From Nansenia antarctica (taxonomy: Eukaryota > Chordata > Actinopteri > Argentiniformes > Microstomatidae): a DNA stretch of 64,000 nt. The notes beneath the pieces were generated by a model. The model saw only the letters and a program-made list of their open reading frames with translations, was not told the DNA's origin and did no database searches. Shown one piece after another: positions 12,821-24,800 of this stretch. Each line of letters begins with the position of its first letter. Position 1 is the first letter of the stretch. Location of the stretch: positions 14,801,843 through 14,865,842 of the forward strand of contig OZ022351.1 in the NCBI GenBank assembly GCA_963989245.1. Reading direction: 5' to 3'. The translations under genes and the position numbers were made by a program.

Positions 12821-13535
12821 ACTAGTCACTCCATTGGAGGATGGCTCTGATCTTTTTCCTGTCTTTCCTGTCAATCCAGCTGGTGTCCATGTAGAGCAGA
12901 GAGTTGTGAAGATGCTGGTGTCCAACCTGACGAGGTGTCCTCTAACTGGCAGCAACCTCAAGGCCCTAGCTCAGAGTATTCCTCTTCTTCACCCCCGTCT
13001 CCATGAAGACCAGTCCCATATTTACGGCCGTCTCCAAGTGGAACGGCTTGACATACCATTACAACCCCCCAACAGTCCCAATGCGGAGAACGCCTGGCGT
13101 CCCGCTCAGTGGATCGCGCCACCTGCGGCGGCTGCACAGGGGAGGTCCCGACTTCCTGCCTTCACACCGCTGATGGCTCCGGCCCACCCTGAGAGGATGG
13201 ACCGGGCAGTGGACCGGGCAGTCCTGGAGGCAGACCCCAGGACCAAGTGGACCCCTCTGGAGTTCAGGGGGGAGATGCTTGTGAGAGTCATCTCCCCTGT
13301 ACGGACCCCTTCAGGACGGGAGGTAAAGCGTAGGTGGAGAGTGTCTGACTACAGTCCAGAGGGCAAGCGGATGCTGTCTGTGTCGTGTAAGACCACCATG
13401 GACAGGGAGGCCCAGGGTGATGAGGAGACTGGGGGGTCTGGGAGGCCCCAGGGCCAGGGGAAGAGGAAGGCCTGTGAGGAGAGCAGCAGCTCAGAGCACG
13501 GCCCTCCTTCATCCAAGAGGCCGATGAGACTATGA
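12813..13535 (+). pseudogene. Unrecognised ORF, possibly truncated ORF1 of the following LINE
   Basis: The frame is open from 12813 (TAA at 12810) to TGA at 13533-13535. The first ATG is at 12912, giving about 208 codons. Visible features are a central VRVISPVRTPSGREVKRRW basic stretch, a Gln/Gly-rich segment and two basic clusters near the C-terminus (KRK, SSKRPMRL) that could be nuclear localisation signals. No zinc knuckle, RRM or PHD is seen. It ends 79 bp before an endonuclease/RT ORF on the same strand, the spacing of ORF1 to ORF2 in two-ORF LINEs. Its 5' end meets the tail of another retroposon, which suggests truncation. It could also be a separate captured gene fragment. Confidence 0.4.
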
Positions 13536-13614
13536 AGGAGTCATAGTGTTAGCAGAGGAGAAGACGAGGAGAAGACGACAGCCTCCACGTGGCCTCCTCT
13601 GCAAGTAACAAGAA

Positions 13615-15126
13615 ATGGTGCAAGACCAACTTGTGAAACTAATGTCGCCAACCAAACGTCGAGCTGGCAGGCTTAGGACCGGCGGACGGGCAGTCATCCC
13701 CACCGTCGAAAACCGAGGCCTGTCAGTGCTTCAACTCAATGTCGAGGGCCTAACAACCGCCAAACTCGAAGTCCTGCGTCACCTGGCTTATTCCAACGGG
13801 GCAGCGGTTCTGCTCCTGCAGGAGACACACTGCACATCCGACAACATCCTCAAGATCCCTGGGTTCCATCTCGCTGGGTCTATCTACTGCAAGCAACACG
13901 GTGTGGCAACGTTCGTCCGGACTGAAATAAGCTGGTCAGCCAGTAGCCAATCCCCACCAGGCTCTAACATCGAGTGGCTGGTTACAAAAATCCAGGAAAC
14001 ATCAGTTGTCAACGTATACAAGCCCCCACCATCGGAGCTGTCTGCAACGTCACTCCCACCAATAACTGCACCCGCCATCTATGCAGGTGACTTCAACTGT
14101 CAGCACACAGACTGGGGTTACAACCACACAACACCTAATGGAGTGACGCTGAGTGAATGGGCCTCCAACACTGATGCTCTACTGCTTTACGACCCCAAGG
14201 AGCCTCCAACCTTCTTCTCTGCACGCTGGAACACCTCCACCAACCCGGACCTGGCCTTTGCCATCTGCCACAGTAACGACCCGAAACCGGAGAGACGCGT
14301 CCTGGACAGGTTTCCCCGCTCACATCACCGACCATCCATTATTAAAGTCCCATCACTGGTGGAACCGGTACCAGGGAAACCCGTCAAGCGATGGAACTTC
14401 CGAAAAGCCAACTGGGAGTCGTATGCTGAGGAGACTGAAAGAACGTCAGCTGGCCTGCCAGACCCAGACACAGCCGATCTGGATGCGGCCTATGCAGCCT
14501 ACTGCCAGGTCCTCCTGGGTGCGGCAAAGAAGACCATCCCACGTGGCTATAACAGGAATTACATCCCAGGCTGGGACGAGGAATGCAGCCACCTTCTGTG
14601 CGACCACCAGAGGGCTAGTGCCAGAGAAGAGGTGGACGTGACTGCAGCAGCACTGCTCCAGAAGCTGAATATCACCCGCAGGGCCAGATGGACAGAAGTT
14701 GTCGAATCAATCGACTTCACCCATTCTAGTCGCAAGGCGTGGCAGACCATCAACCAGCTCACAGGCAGAAATACAACACCCCACAGCTGCCCAGTCACAG
14801 CAAATGCCATCGCATCCCAGCTCCTGAAGAACGGCCGCTTCCCGGATGCTGACAAAGACTTTGCCCGACTGACATCGAGTGAGGTGTCCTGCATCTCGGG
14901 AGCGGCCAGTGTCGATTCCAACCTCTCGGGAGAATTCACAGCAGAGGAACTCAGTGAGGCCATGAGCAAGCTCAAGCCAGGCAAATCCCCTGGCCGTGAC
15001 AACATCCACCCGGAGTTCGCCATCCACCAGAGCACAACAACATCTGGCTGGCTCTGTGCTTTCTATGTAATGGACCACAGTGTCTGTGTGGGACCACAGT
15101 CTGAATATAATGCAACACATTTGTAA
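13615..15126 (+). pseudogene. APE-type LINE ORF2, endonuclease plus start of RT, 3'-truncated
   Basis: The open frame has 503 codons. The N-terminal apurinic-type endonuclease is complete in outline: LLLQETH at about 66-72 (catalytic Glu), a GDFN motif at 158-161, a TNPDLAF motif at about 210 and SHHRPS near 238. A linker follows with FTHSSRKAWQTIN, then the opening of a reverse transcriptase domain (KLKPGKSPGRDNIHPEF near 451-468). Homology stops about 30 residues later, near 15066, and the remaining residues are read-through into unrelated DNA. The palm motifs with catalytic aspartates are absent, so the copy cannot mobilise itself. Loss of the 3' side is unusual, since LINEs normally lose the 5' side, so a later deletion or rearrangement next to the minisatellite is likely. 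The GC-rich, non-host-like codon use fits a young insertion. Confidence 0.75.
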
Positions 15127-15164
15127 ATGTTCACTAATCAATCCCAACCATTGATTTACAGCAC

Positions 15165-15215
15165 AATAGCGATGGTCAGGTCCATGGTCAGGTCCATGGT
15201 CAGGTCCACGCCTAA
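15165..15215. repeat. Short tandem repeat, CATGGTCAGGTC x3
   Basis: Three near-identical 12-bp units lie between the LINE fragment and the minisatellite. Confidence 0.7.
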
Positions 15216-15336
15216 AACGGTTTTCTTTTTCCAGGGACTAGTATTTGGGAAAAATACAATCCATTTTCCCTCAGCTAGAGGCCTTGATATGGGCATACTA
15301 TAGCCTGATCTCACTGTGCTTGCTCATGGTTTGTCA

Positions 15337-18300
15337 CCTCCCCCCCCTCACTGTGCTGTCCTCCCACCTCACTGTGCTGTCCTCCCCCCCTCACTGTGCT
15401 GTCCTCCCCCCCTCACTGTGCTGTCCTCCCCCCCCTCACTGTGCTGTCCTCCCACCTCACTGTGCTGTCCTCCCCCCCCTCACTGTGCTGTCCTCCCACC
15501 TCACTGTGCTGTCCTCCCCCCCTCACTGTGCTGTCCTCCCCCCCCTCTGCTGTCCTCCCCCCTCACTGTGCTGTCCTCCCCCCTCACTGTGCTGTCCCCC
15601 CCCCCCTCACTGTGCTGTCCTCCCCCCCTCACTGTGCTGTCCTCCCCCCTCACTGTGCTGTCCTCCCCCCCTCACTGTGCTGTCCTCCCCCCTCACTGTG
15701 CTGTCCTTCCCCCCTCACTGTGCTGTCCTCCCCCCTCACTGTGCTGTCCTCCCCCCTCACTGTGCTGTCCCCCCCCCCTCACTGTGCTGTCCTCCCCCCC
15801 TCACTGTGCTGTCCTCCCCCCCTCACTGTGCTGTCCTCCCCCCTCACTGTGCTGTCCTCCCCCCTCACTGTGCTGTCCTCCCCCCTCACTGTGCTGTCCT
15901 CCTCCCCTCACTGTGCTGTCCTTCCCCCTCCTCACTGTGCTGTCCTCCCCCCTCACTGTGCTGTCCTCCCCCCTCACTGTGCTGTCCTCCCCCCTCACTG
16001 TGCTGTCCTCCCCCCTCACTGTGCTGTCCTCCCCCTCTCACTGTGCTGTCCTCCCCCCTCACTGTGCTGTCCTCCCCCCTCACTGTGCTGTCCTCCTCCC
16101 TCACTGTGCTGTCCTCCTCCCTCACTGTGCTGTCCTCCCCCTCTCACTGTGCTGTCCTCCCCCCTCACTGTGCTGTCCTCCCCCCTCACTGTGCTGTCCT
16201 CCCCCCTCACTGTGCTGTCCTCCTCCCCCCTCACTGTGCTGTCCTCCCCCCTCACTGTGCTGTCCTCCCCCCCTCACTGTGCTGTCCTCCCCCCTCACTG
16301 TGCTGTCCTCCCCCCTCACTGTGCTGTCCTCCCCCCTCACTGTGCTGTCCTCCCCCCTCACTGTGCTGTCCTCCTCCCCCCTCACTGTGCTGTCCTCCCC
16401 CCCTCACTGTGCTGTCCTCCCCCCTCACTGTGCTGTCCTCCTCCCCCCTCACTGTGCTGTCCTCCCCCCTCACTGTGCTGTCCTCCCCCCCTCACTGTGC
16501 TGTCCTCCCCCCTCACTGTGCTGTCCTCCCCCCTCACTGTGCTGTCCTCCCCCCTCACTGTGCTGTCCTCCTCCCCCCTCACTGTGCTGTCCTCCTCCCC
16601 CCTCACTGTGCTGTCCCCCCCCCCCCTCACTGTGCTGTCCTCCCCCCTCACTGTGCTGTCCTCCCCTCCCCCCTCACTGTGCTGTCCTCCTCCCTCACTG
16701 TGCTGTCCTCCCCCCTCACTGTGCTGTCCTCCCCCCTCACTGTGCTGTCCTCCCCCCTCACTGTGCTGTCCTCCCCCCTCACTGTGCTGTCCTCCCCCTC
16801 ACTGTGCTGTCCTCCCCCCTCACTGTGCTGTCCTCCTCAACACTCTGGGGATGTTACTGTCCACCTCAACACTCTGGGGATGTTACTGTCCACCTCAACA
16901 CCCTGGGACAGTAACAGGAGCTTCTCACCCCCCCCTCACTGTGCTGTCCTCCCCCCTCACTGTGCTGTCCTCCCCCCTCACTGTGCTGTCCTCCCCCCTC
17001 ACTGTGCTGTCCTCCCCCCTCACTGTGCTGTCCTCCCCCCCCTCACTGTGCTGTCCTCCCCCCTCACTGTGCTGTCCTCCCTCCCCCCTCACTGTGCTGT
17101 CCTCCCCCCTCACTGTGCTGTCCTCCCCCCTCACTGTGCTGTCCTCCCCCCCCTCACTGTGCTGTCCTCCCCCCTCACTGTGCTGTCCTCCCCCCTCACT
17201 GTGCTGTCCTCCCCCCTCACTGTGCTGTCCTCCCCCCCTCACTGTGCTGTCCTCCCCCCTCACTGTGCTGTCCTCCCCCCTCACTGTGCTGTCCTCCCCC
17301 CCTCACTGTGCTGTCCTCCCCCCCTCACTGTGCTGTCCTCCCCCCTCACTGTGCTGTCCTCCCCCCTCACTGTGCTGTCCTCCCCCCTCACTGTGCTGTC
17401 CTCCTCCCCCCCTCACTGTGCTGTCCTCCCCCCCTCACTGTGCTGTCCTCCCCCCTCACTGTGCTGTCCTCCCCCCTCACTGTGCTGTCCTCCCCCCCTC
17501 ACTGTGCTGTCCTCCCCCCTCACTGTGCTGTCCTTCCCCCCCTCACTGTGCTGTCCTCCCCCCCTCACTGTGCTGTCCTCCCCCCCTCACTGTGCTGTCC
17601 TCCCCCCTCACTGTGCTGTCCTCCCCCCTCACTGTGCTGTCCTCCCCCCTCACTGTGCTGTCCTCCCCCCCTCACTGTGCTGTCCTCCCCCCTCACTGTG
17701 CTGTCCTCCCCCCTCACTGTGCTGTCCTCCCCCTCTCACTGTGCTGTCCTTCCCCCTCACTGTGCTGTCCTCCCCCCTCACTGTGCTGTCCTCCCCCCTC
17801 ACTGTGCTGTCCTCCCCCCCTCACTGTGCTGTCCTCCCCCCTCACTGTGCTGTCCTCCCCCCTCACTGTGCTGTCCTCCTCCCCTCACTGTGCTGTCCTC
17901 CCCCCTCCTCACTGTGCTGTCCTCCCCCCCTCACTGTGCTGTCCTCCCCCCTCACTGTGCTGTCCTCCCCCCTCACTGTGCTGTCCTCCTCCCCCCCTCA
18001 CTGTGCTGTCCTCCCCCCCTCACTGTGCTGTCCTCCCCCCTCACTGTGCTGTCCTCCCCCCTCACTGTGCTGTCCTCCTCCCCCCTCACTGTGCTGTCCT
18101 CCCCCCCTCACTGTGCTGTCCTCCCCCCTCACTGTGCTGTCCTTCCCCCCTCACTGTGCTGTCCTCCCCCCTCACTGTGCTGTCCTCCCCCCTCACTGTG
18201 CTGTCCTCCCCCCCTCACTGTGCTGTCCTCCCCCCCTCACTGTGCTGTCCTTCCCCCCTCCTCACTGTGCTGTCCTCCTCCCTCACTGTGCTGTCCTCCC

Positions 18301-19560
18301 CCCCCTCACTGTGCTGTCCTCCCCCCTCACTGTGCTGTCCTCCCCCCTCACTGTGCTGTCCTCCCCCCTCACTGTGCTGTCCTCCCCCCTCACTGTGCTG
18401 TCCTTCTCCCCCCTCACTGTGCTGTCCTCCCCCCTCACTGTGCTGTCCTCCTCCCTCACTGTGCTGTCCTCCCCCCTCACTGTGCTGTCCTCCCCCCTCA
18501 CTGTCCTCCCCCCTCACTGTGCTGTCCTCCCCCCTCACTGTGCTGTCCTCCCCCCTCACTGTGCTGTCCTCCTCCCCCCTCACTGTGCTGTCCTCCCCCC
18601 TCACTGTGCTGTCCTCCCCCCTCACTGTGCTGTCCTCCCCCCTCACTGTGCTGTCCTCCCCCCCTCACTGTGCTGTCCTCCCCCCTCACTGTGCTGTCCT
18701 CCCCCCTCACTGTGCTGTCCTCCTCCCCCCTCACTGTGCTGTCCTCCCCCCTCACTGTGCTGTCCTCCCCCCTCACTGTGCTGTCCTCTCCCCTCACTGT
18801 GCTCTCCTCCCCCCTCACTGTGCTGTCCTTCCCCCCTCACTGTGCTGTCCTCCCCCCTCACTGTGCTGTCCTCCCCCCTCACTGTGCTGTCCTCCCCCCT
18901 CACTGTGCTGTCCTCCCCCCTCACTGTGCTGTCCTCCCCCTCTCACTGTGCTGTCCTCCCCCCCCTCACTGTGCTGTCCTCCCCCCTCACTGTGCTGTCC
19001 TCCCCCATCACTGTGCTGTCCTCCCCCCTCACTGTGCTGTCCTTCCCCCCTCACTGTGCTGTCCTCCCCCCTCACTGTGCTGTCCTCCCCCCCTCACTGT
19101 GCTGTCCTCCCCCCTCACTGTGCTGTCCTTCTCCCCTCACTGTGCTGTCCTCCCCCCTCACTGTGCTGTCCTCCCCCCTCACTGTGCTGTCCTCCCCCCC
19201 CTCACTGTGCTGTCCTCCTCCCCTCACTGTGCTGTCCTCCCCCCTCACTGTGCTGTCCTTCTCCCCTCACTGTGCTGTCCTCCCCCCTCACTGTGCTGTC
19301 CTCCCCCCTCACTGTGCTGTCCTCCCCCCTCTCTGTGCTGTCCTCCCCTCCTCACTGTGCTGTCCCCCCCCCTCACTGTGCTGTCCTCCCCCCTCACTGT
19401 GCTGTCCTCCCCCCTCCTCACTGTGCTGTCCTCCTCCCCTCACTGTGCTGTCCTCCCCTCCTCACTGTGCTGTCCTCCCCCCTCACTGTGCTGTCCTCCC
19501 CCCTCACTGTGCTGTCCTCCCCCCTCACTGTGCTGTCCTCCCCCCCTCACTGTGCTGTCT
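15337..19560. repeat. 4.2 kb C-rich minisatellite, 21-24 bp unit
   Basis: The tandem unit is CTCACTGTGCTGTCC followed by TCCCC(C)n. The commonest length is 21 bp, with 22, 23 and 24 bp variants made by C-run changes and extra TCC. There are about 190-200 copies with one island of different sequence at 16826-16935. The plus strand is nearly all C/T with few G, a very strong strand asymmetry. No plus-strand frame has a stop within the array, so open frames over 1,300 codons arise without meaning anything. A sequence resembling one unit (CTCACTGTGCTTGCTC) lies just upstream at about 15310 and may be the seed. Confidence 0.95.
16826..16935. repeat. Non-homologous island inside the minisatellite
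   Basis: Two copies of a roughly 30-bp unit containing CTCAACACTCTGGGGATGTT, then a diverged third (CTCAACACCCTGGGACAG), interrupt the array. It is the only block in the 4.2 kb that lacks the main unit. Confidence 0.85.
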
Positions 19561-19592
19561 GATCTTTTTATTACCTTAAATGTTAACTCTTC

Positions 19593-19635
19593 CGTCCTTC
19601 CTTCCTTCCTTCCTTCCTTCCTTCCTTCCTTCCTT
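19593..19635. repeat. (CTTC)n microsatellite
   Basis: About ten CTTC units lie 33 bp after the minisatellite ends. Confidence 0.9.
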
Positions 19636-20044
19636 GTTGTAATGGCAATTAAAGTAACATTACATAGATGATGACTGGGATGTGACTCACTGAGAGAAGT
19701 GCCGTGACTAAAGGTGTGAAATGTATACTGTCTGTTGCTGGGTATTATCAAGTCAGACATGGCCATTAATGATGATGCAATATCTCACAACATGTCATCT
19801 ACAGTAGTTCCTATGTATCTACAAGGTAATCATATTAAAATGTTTGTAATAAACGAGTCTTCAGCCAATGAGATTTAGGACCATTTAGGACCACCACTTT
19901 TTTATTTTGTGACATTGTGTACCAGCCATAGCATTTTATTAGTGAATATTTTCAATAATTGTATACAGCTGGGAACATTTACTGGTGAGGTATTATTGTG
20001 GTTCTTGGTAATATTATTCAAATAAAACCTTGAACAAAAACAGT

Positions 20045-20460
20045 TTTGATTGATTGATTGATTGAAAACTTTATTAGAAGATTTGCAGAAGTAGGTACAT
20101 GACAGTACATATTACATACATGGTCAACTAACAGGATAAAAACCCAAGAAAGCCACTGGCTTATTTCAATTGGGGTCCTTGATTATTATAGTTCCTCAAT
20201 TATACGGCGCATAAGACTCAAAGCATTTCAACACCTGTCTTCAATTTCGAATTCTATTTCAACAAAAGAATTACGATATCGTTGTTGACCAAGTATTCTC
20301 ACATTTTCTTCAGCGGTCTCCTTGCCCTTACCAGGATCTTGAACATTACCATGTAAAATATTGATACCACAGAAAATACATTTTCTCAAGCAAAAGAAAC
20401 ATTTAAAACATGTCATCTTACTGTAAGAGGGAATTGTCAACAAACTCACATTCAACCATG
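20045..20460 (-). mobile_element. LINE 3' end fragment, (ATCA)n tail
   Basis: On the minus strand the segment ends TTCTAATAAAGTTTTCAATC followed by several CAAT units, the AATAAA-plus-short-repeat ending typical of CR1/L2/Rex-type fish LINEs. The upstream roughly 380 bp may be its 3' UTR. There is no RT coding sequence. The left limit is sharp; the right limit is a guess. Confidence 0.45.
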
Positions 20461-21078
20461 GTCCACTGTAACAAGCTGAAATATCAAGTTATAAACTTAC
20501 ATAACAACAATAGCGTATAATGTTTTATGACTGTTTTATGACGTTTCTATCAAACCTCCAGCCTTGCTGTATACTCTTGGTGCCACTCCTGCACCCCTGC
20601 CAGGGCGCCATCCCAAGGCTACCAAAGCCATGTCCGCTAATGAGCGGGATTTTAATAACACAGGAGAAATTTATAGAAGCAGTGTGGACTTTAATTGCCC
20701 CCGGCTCCCATCCATCCTGTAATAGGTCATCACATACAGACAGACTCGTTCACCCTGGAGCGTCCCACTCTCAATATGTATCCAAACGTTGCCCTTTCTA
20801 TCTCCACGGTGACTGTCAGGCCCGCTCAAGGCCTAGATCCATCAAACCGTAGGGGCGGCGGCGGTGCTGCCGGCAGCGCAGTAGATACATTACATTTGAC
20901 TTACTGATAATTGTGAATTGGAAACAGAATAGTCCTCCTGGGGGAGTCATGATACTTCCTGGTGTCCTGGTCTCATGGGTCATAGGGGACAGTGAGATCT
21001 GCTTTATCAATGCTGCCTCACAATCTGATAGGAGCTTTCAGAAGCCAGACACATTTGACTATATATGGAAGACTATTC

Positions 21079-21324
21079 GTGAGCTTAGAATGATAAGGTT
21101 CTATCTCCGTTTAGGGTAGTTCAGAGATATTGAGCGTCAAAGTTTTTACATTCCATTATGTTTTGTGAGATGGAACCTTTGTATTTTATGAATTACTAAC
21201 TCAAAAGTTTCAACATTTTAAAAATAACACCACACAGGCATTAATAAACAGCTAATGGATCAGATTATGTAAAAAACTCAATTTTGACAAAAATGGAGAT
21301 AGAACCTTATAATTCTAACGTCAC
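21079..21324. mobile_element. MITE copy 1 of a 2-copy family
   Basis: The 246-bp element begins GTGAGCTTAGAATGATAAGG and ends with the imperfect reverse complement (ATAATTCTAACGTCAC). TIRs are about 30 bp and include GGTTCTATCTCC / GGAGATAGAACC. It is about 90% identical and in the same orientation as the copy at 62131-62371. There is no coding capacity. Confidence 0.75.
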
Positions 21325-23690
21325 GTATTGCAACCATTTCAGAAACCAGGAAGCCCTCCGTGTGGTACTCCACCCTTTAGAGCACGTTGTTGCCATTATA
21401 GTTCAAAGAAAACCACATTAGTGAAACCACCTCATAAGGTCTCACTTTCCCTGCGCCTAGTATCAGACGACATTAACGTGTGAAGGAAGGTTCACAGTGA
21501 TGTGGTTTTTAGTGCCATCATGCCATGCTATCCAGCTGACATCAGATAGAGCTCCCTTGGGGCCACACTAAAACTCTTAGGGTTAGTAAGGAGATACGAT
21601 TGTTATCAGAAAACTCACAAAAAATCTGTTTGATCCTGTCAATGACAAAAAAAAGAACACAAGCGTGCAGAAAACAAAACAAAACAAGAAATGGAAGGAT
21701 AAAGTTTTTGAATCGAATTACCATATAATCATAGCTGAAGTTTGAAATTACACTCATTATAGTACATTGTTGGCTTCTGACAACATCTAATTTTCGCTAT
21801 CTTAGGCGTGTGTGTGTACCGGTAATTAAAACAAAAGATATGGATTCATGACTCATATTTTCGGGCACCTGAGTGGCGTATTGTTGGCTACTCTACAATT
21901 TTTGGGGGTGTATTTTTTCTCCCAGGGTTAGAGGCAGACTGGGAGTCCTTCATTAGCCTTTCAAATTGCCAGGTGGGTTGTCCTCAAACTTTCCCCTGCT
22001 GTCTTTTACCACAGTGGTATTGTCTTTGCTTTGCACGGACTGTGCTTGCATTTGATCTCTGCTGTCATGCTAAACAAAAGCTATTATTGTTCATAACATT
22101 CTGGGACACTGCTGAAATAAAATGCCTGGTAATTATGTGAGCTCTAAGCTCATATTGTCTAATATACAATGAGAAAAGTGAGAAAATTGCTTTATGAGAG
22201 TGTGTGACTTCAAGTTATTTTTAATTCTATAAAACCACCACTGCGGTAACATCAAGGCGTTGCATGCTCCTTTTTGTCAAGGACTTTCAGATATTGAAAA
22301 CAAGAGAGTGATGAGATTACAAGAGTACTCTTCATGTACTCTTCATGTACGGGACTGTATGGTAAATACTGTAATAGGGCCCAATGCCCGGTGCACTGCA
22401 TCCTGTAGAAATGGTCGAATAAAAGAGGTCTTGTTAGAGTAGCCAGCGCTGCTATAGCTTGACCTCATTACTGGAGCTTACTAGTCAGAGAGGCTGCTAG
22501 GGGAGGCAGGCCTTTGTTAAATGTCCTCTCTAGACACGAGAGGCCCATGCGAAGAATTCCCACTCATTTGACAGGCATTACAAAACCAGAATGCCCACTC
22601 ATTCCCAGAATGCCACTCTCCTGAATCCTCCCGAACTCATCAGAACTTGTAATTTCCCGATGACACAGTATGACTAAAATGATACAATCATACACAGTAG
22701 GTTATGGTAGAACAACACACACACAATTAATCACCTGTACATTACTGTAGGGCTCAGTGATGAACATAAAAACCAGTAGGTGCCAGCTTTTTATTTCCTA
22801 ACCTGATATTATGTTCAACATAAAACCGCAGTTGCATGACATTTTATTTGTCCGCCTGGAGGCAGTTTGCATGCTGAAAACAGACGTGGCTTCCAAGGAG
22901 ACTGACACATTTAATTTGCAGTCCTCTGTGTGACGTGCACTGTTGTCTCGTCTGAGAGCGTGAACCTGCGGCTCCGAGCTATTCAACTCTGCTCTGTAGT
23001 CTGTAATAAGACATAGTGGTCTGAAGTCATCAGACGAGCTCCACGGCGACAGACTGGTCATATCTGTTAGGACACTTCGCCCTCGTCATCAGGATGTGTG
23101 TCTGTGTGCCTCAGACATTGAGACAAGATGACTTTTCTTTTGCTGCGATGATGACTTGAGTCTTCATCAAACCTCAGAGAGATCTCACTGAGAAAACGGT
23201 AAACTTGTGGAGTAATGTTCTTTGGATGAATTAACATCATTATGCAATGTAGTGTGTAAAAAGAACCGGATGACATATTCTGTAAGTTATACAGTAGTTG
23301 TGTTAGCCAAAGAAAAAGAACATTACTGATACTAGATCTTTAGTGATGAGATGTTTTTTGGGTTGAATATATTTGGGTTGAATATCTATCTTTCTTCATG
23401 TCTCTCTATCCTCTCACGTGTGTGATGTCACCAGGTGTCACCATCATATTTCTGGCCTTATAAGGGCTTGGTTAGTAGGATACTCCTAGTGAGGGGGTAG
23501 TTAAGGACTGTGGAAGTGATAAATAACATGTTTACAGTTTACAAATAATCTTTCATAAACACTCTTGAAACACTAGCAAATGTTGGCCATACATTGTAAC
23601 ATTCAAGTAACTTTGAATGTCGCTCAACGTTCTTGTTTGATTTGCTGCTGAACAATGGCACTACTCCATCCATGCAACATTATCTTATTT
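21325..23690. other. Intergenic, nothing recognised
   Basis: AT-rich sequence without supported genes; small open frames only. No repeats longer than a few units are visible. Confidence 0.4.
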
Positions 23691-23889
23691 CTATTACTGG
23701 TTGACACCCATGAATAGTGTGGTGGCATCTCGAGAGACAGCGGACAGTCCGGAGAGACGGCAATGGGGCAGTAAGGGCTAGCAGCCCTTCTGAGAGGAAG
23801 AACCCACAGCAAGCTACAGATCAACCTACGTAGAAATACCCCCAGGGATGCCCAAGAGGGGGGGGAGGAGCATCCCAACCGGACGGACC

Positions 23890-24411
23890 AAAGGACACTG
23901 ACACATGGCAATGGAAATACGACGACTAACATCAGCTGCCAGGACCACCTCCTCCGGCCTGCTGGCAACGACACACGACTGGGAGCTGAAAGTCGACCTA
24001 GGGAAACAACTGAAGTTCCCAGAAAACTGTTGCCACAACAACACTCAGGCCAGACACGGTGGTGCTGATCTCGGAAGCCTCCAAGCAGGAGGTCATTCTC
24101 TTAGAACTCACCGTTCCCTGGGAGGAATGCATCGAGGCGGCCAACGAGAGGAAGACGGCAAAGTCCGCTGAGCTCACTGGAGGAATGCCGAAGGAACGGG
24201 TGGCGAGCGAGGTGGCGAACCCATCGAGGTGAGATGCAGAGGATTTGTGGGCCATTCCCTTTTTCAGGGCCTACAAGCTGAGCATCACAGGGGGCCAGTA
24301 GACGAAGAGCCATCAAGTTGGCCACCGAGGCAGCAGAAGTTGCTTCTAGGTGGCTGTGGATCAGGAGAGGAGAGCTGTGGGTGAGGTAGTGCTACCTGGA
24401 CATGCCGGGCG
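23890..24411 (+). pseudogene. Frameshifted relic of a retroelement C-terminal (nuclease-like) domain
   Basis: Three plus-strand frames in succession carry pieces of one conserved protein known from many fish repeats. WELKVDLGKQLKFPEN lies around 23975-24020. ISEASKQEVILLELTVPWEE then CIEAANERKTAKSAEL follows at about 24063-24170 in another frame. CRGFVGHSLF (about 24236-24265) and AIKLATEAAEVASRWLWIRR (about 24307-24365) follow, ending at a TAG near 24411. The PD...ELTVPWE signature is reminiscent of PD-(D/E)XK-type nucleases, which is inference. At least two frameshifts are needed, so it is dead. The upstream RT part is not identifiable here. Confidence 0.55.
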
Positions 24412-24735
24412 AGGGAGTCTGTAATAGCCGAAAGACCCGAAACTTCTATTACTGATGATGCGTCCTGGTGCATCACAAGACGATGTATTTCATCATCAAG
24501 TCTTAGATTGCTGGAGGCCTCACATCCTTGCTTGGGACAAACATGTTTGTTGTGTATTAATGCCAAATGGAATTGCAATCAAGCCATTCTTTTGCCGCTT
24601 GAGAACCATGTCTTTGGAGCCTGACATTATTTACAGCATTTATTTTTATTAAACGTAAGGGTGGATTTAGGAACACAGTATGGATCTCAAGATATCTTAC
24701 AGTTGAGACTCTCAATGGTGATCAATTTGGTGTCC

Positions 24736-24736
<1 letters not shown>

Positions 24737-24799
<63 letters not shown>
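24737..24799. repeat. (CA)n microsatellite
   Basis: Uninterrupted CA dinucleotides, about 31 units. Confidence 0.95.

Positions 24800-24800
<1 letters not shown>

Noticed and set aside
15337..19560. A CRISPR-like array
   Set aside because: Units are contiguous with no unique spacers, in eukaryotic DNA.
15245..19671. Open frames of 1444, 1388, 787 and 532 codons on the plus strand
   Set aside because: They are translations of the minisatellite unit, which lacks stops in all three plus frames. Periodic SPLTVLS / PSLCCPP / PHCAVLP reading in parallel frames is not coding.
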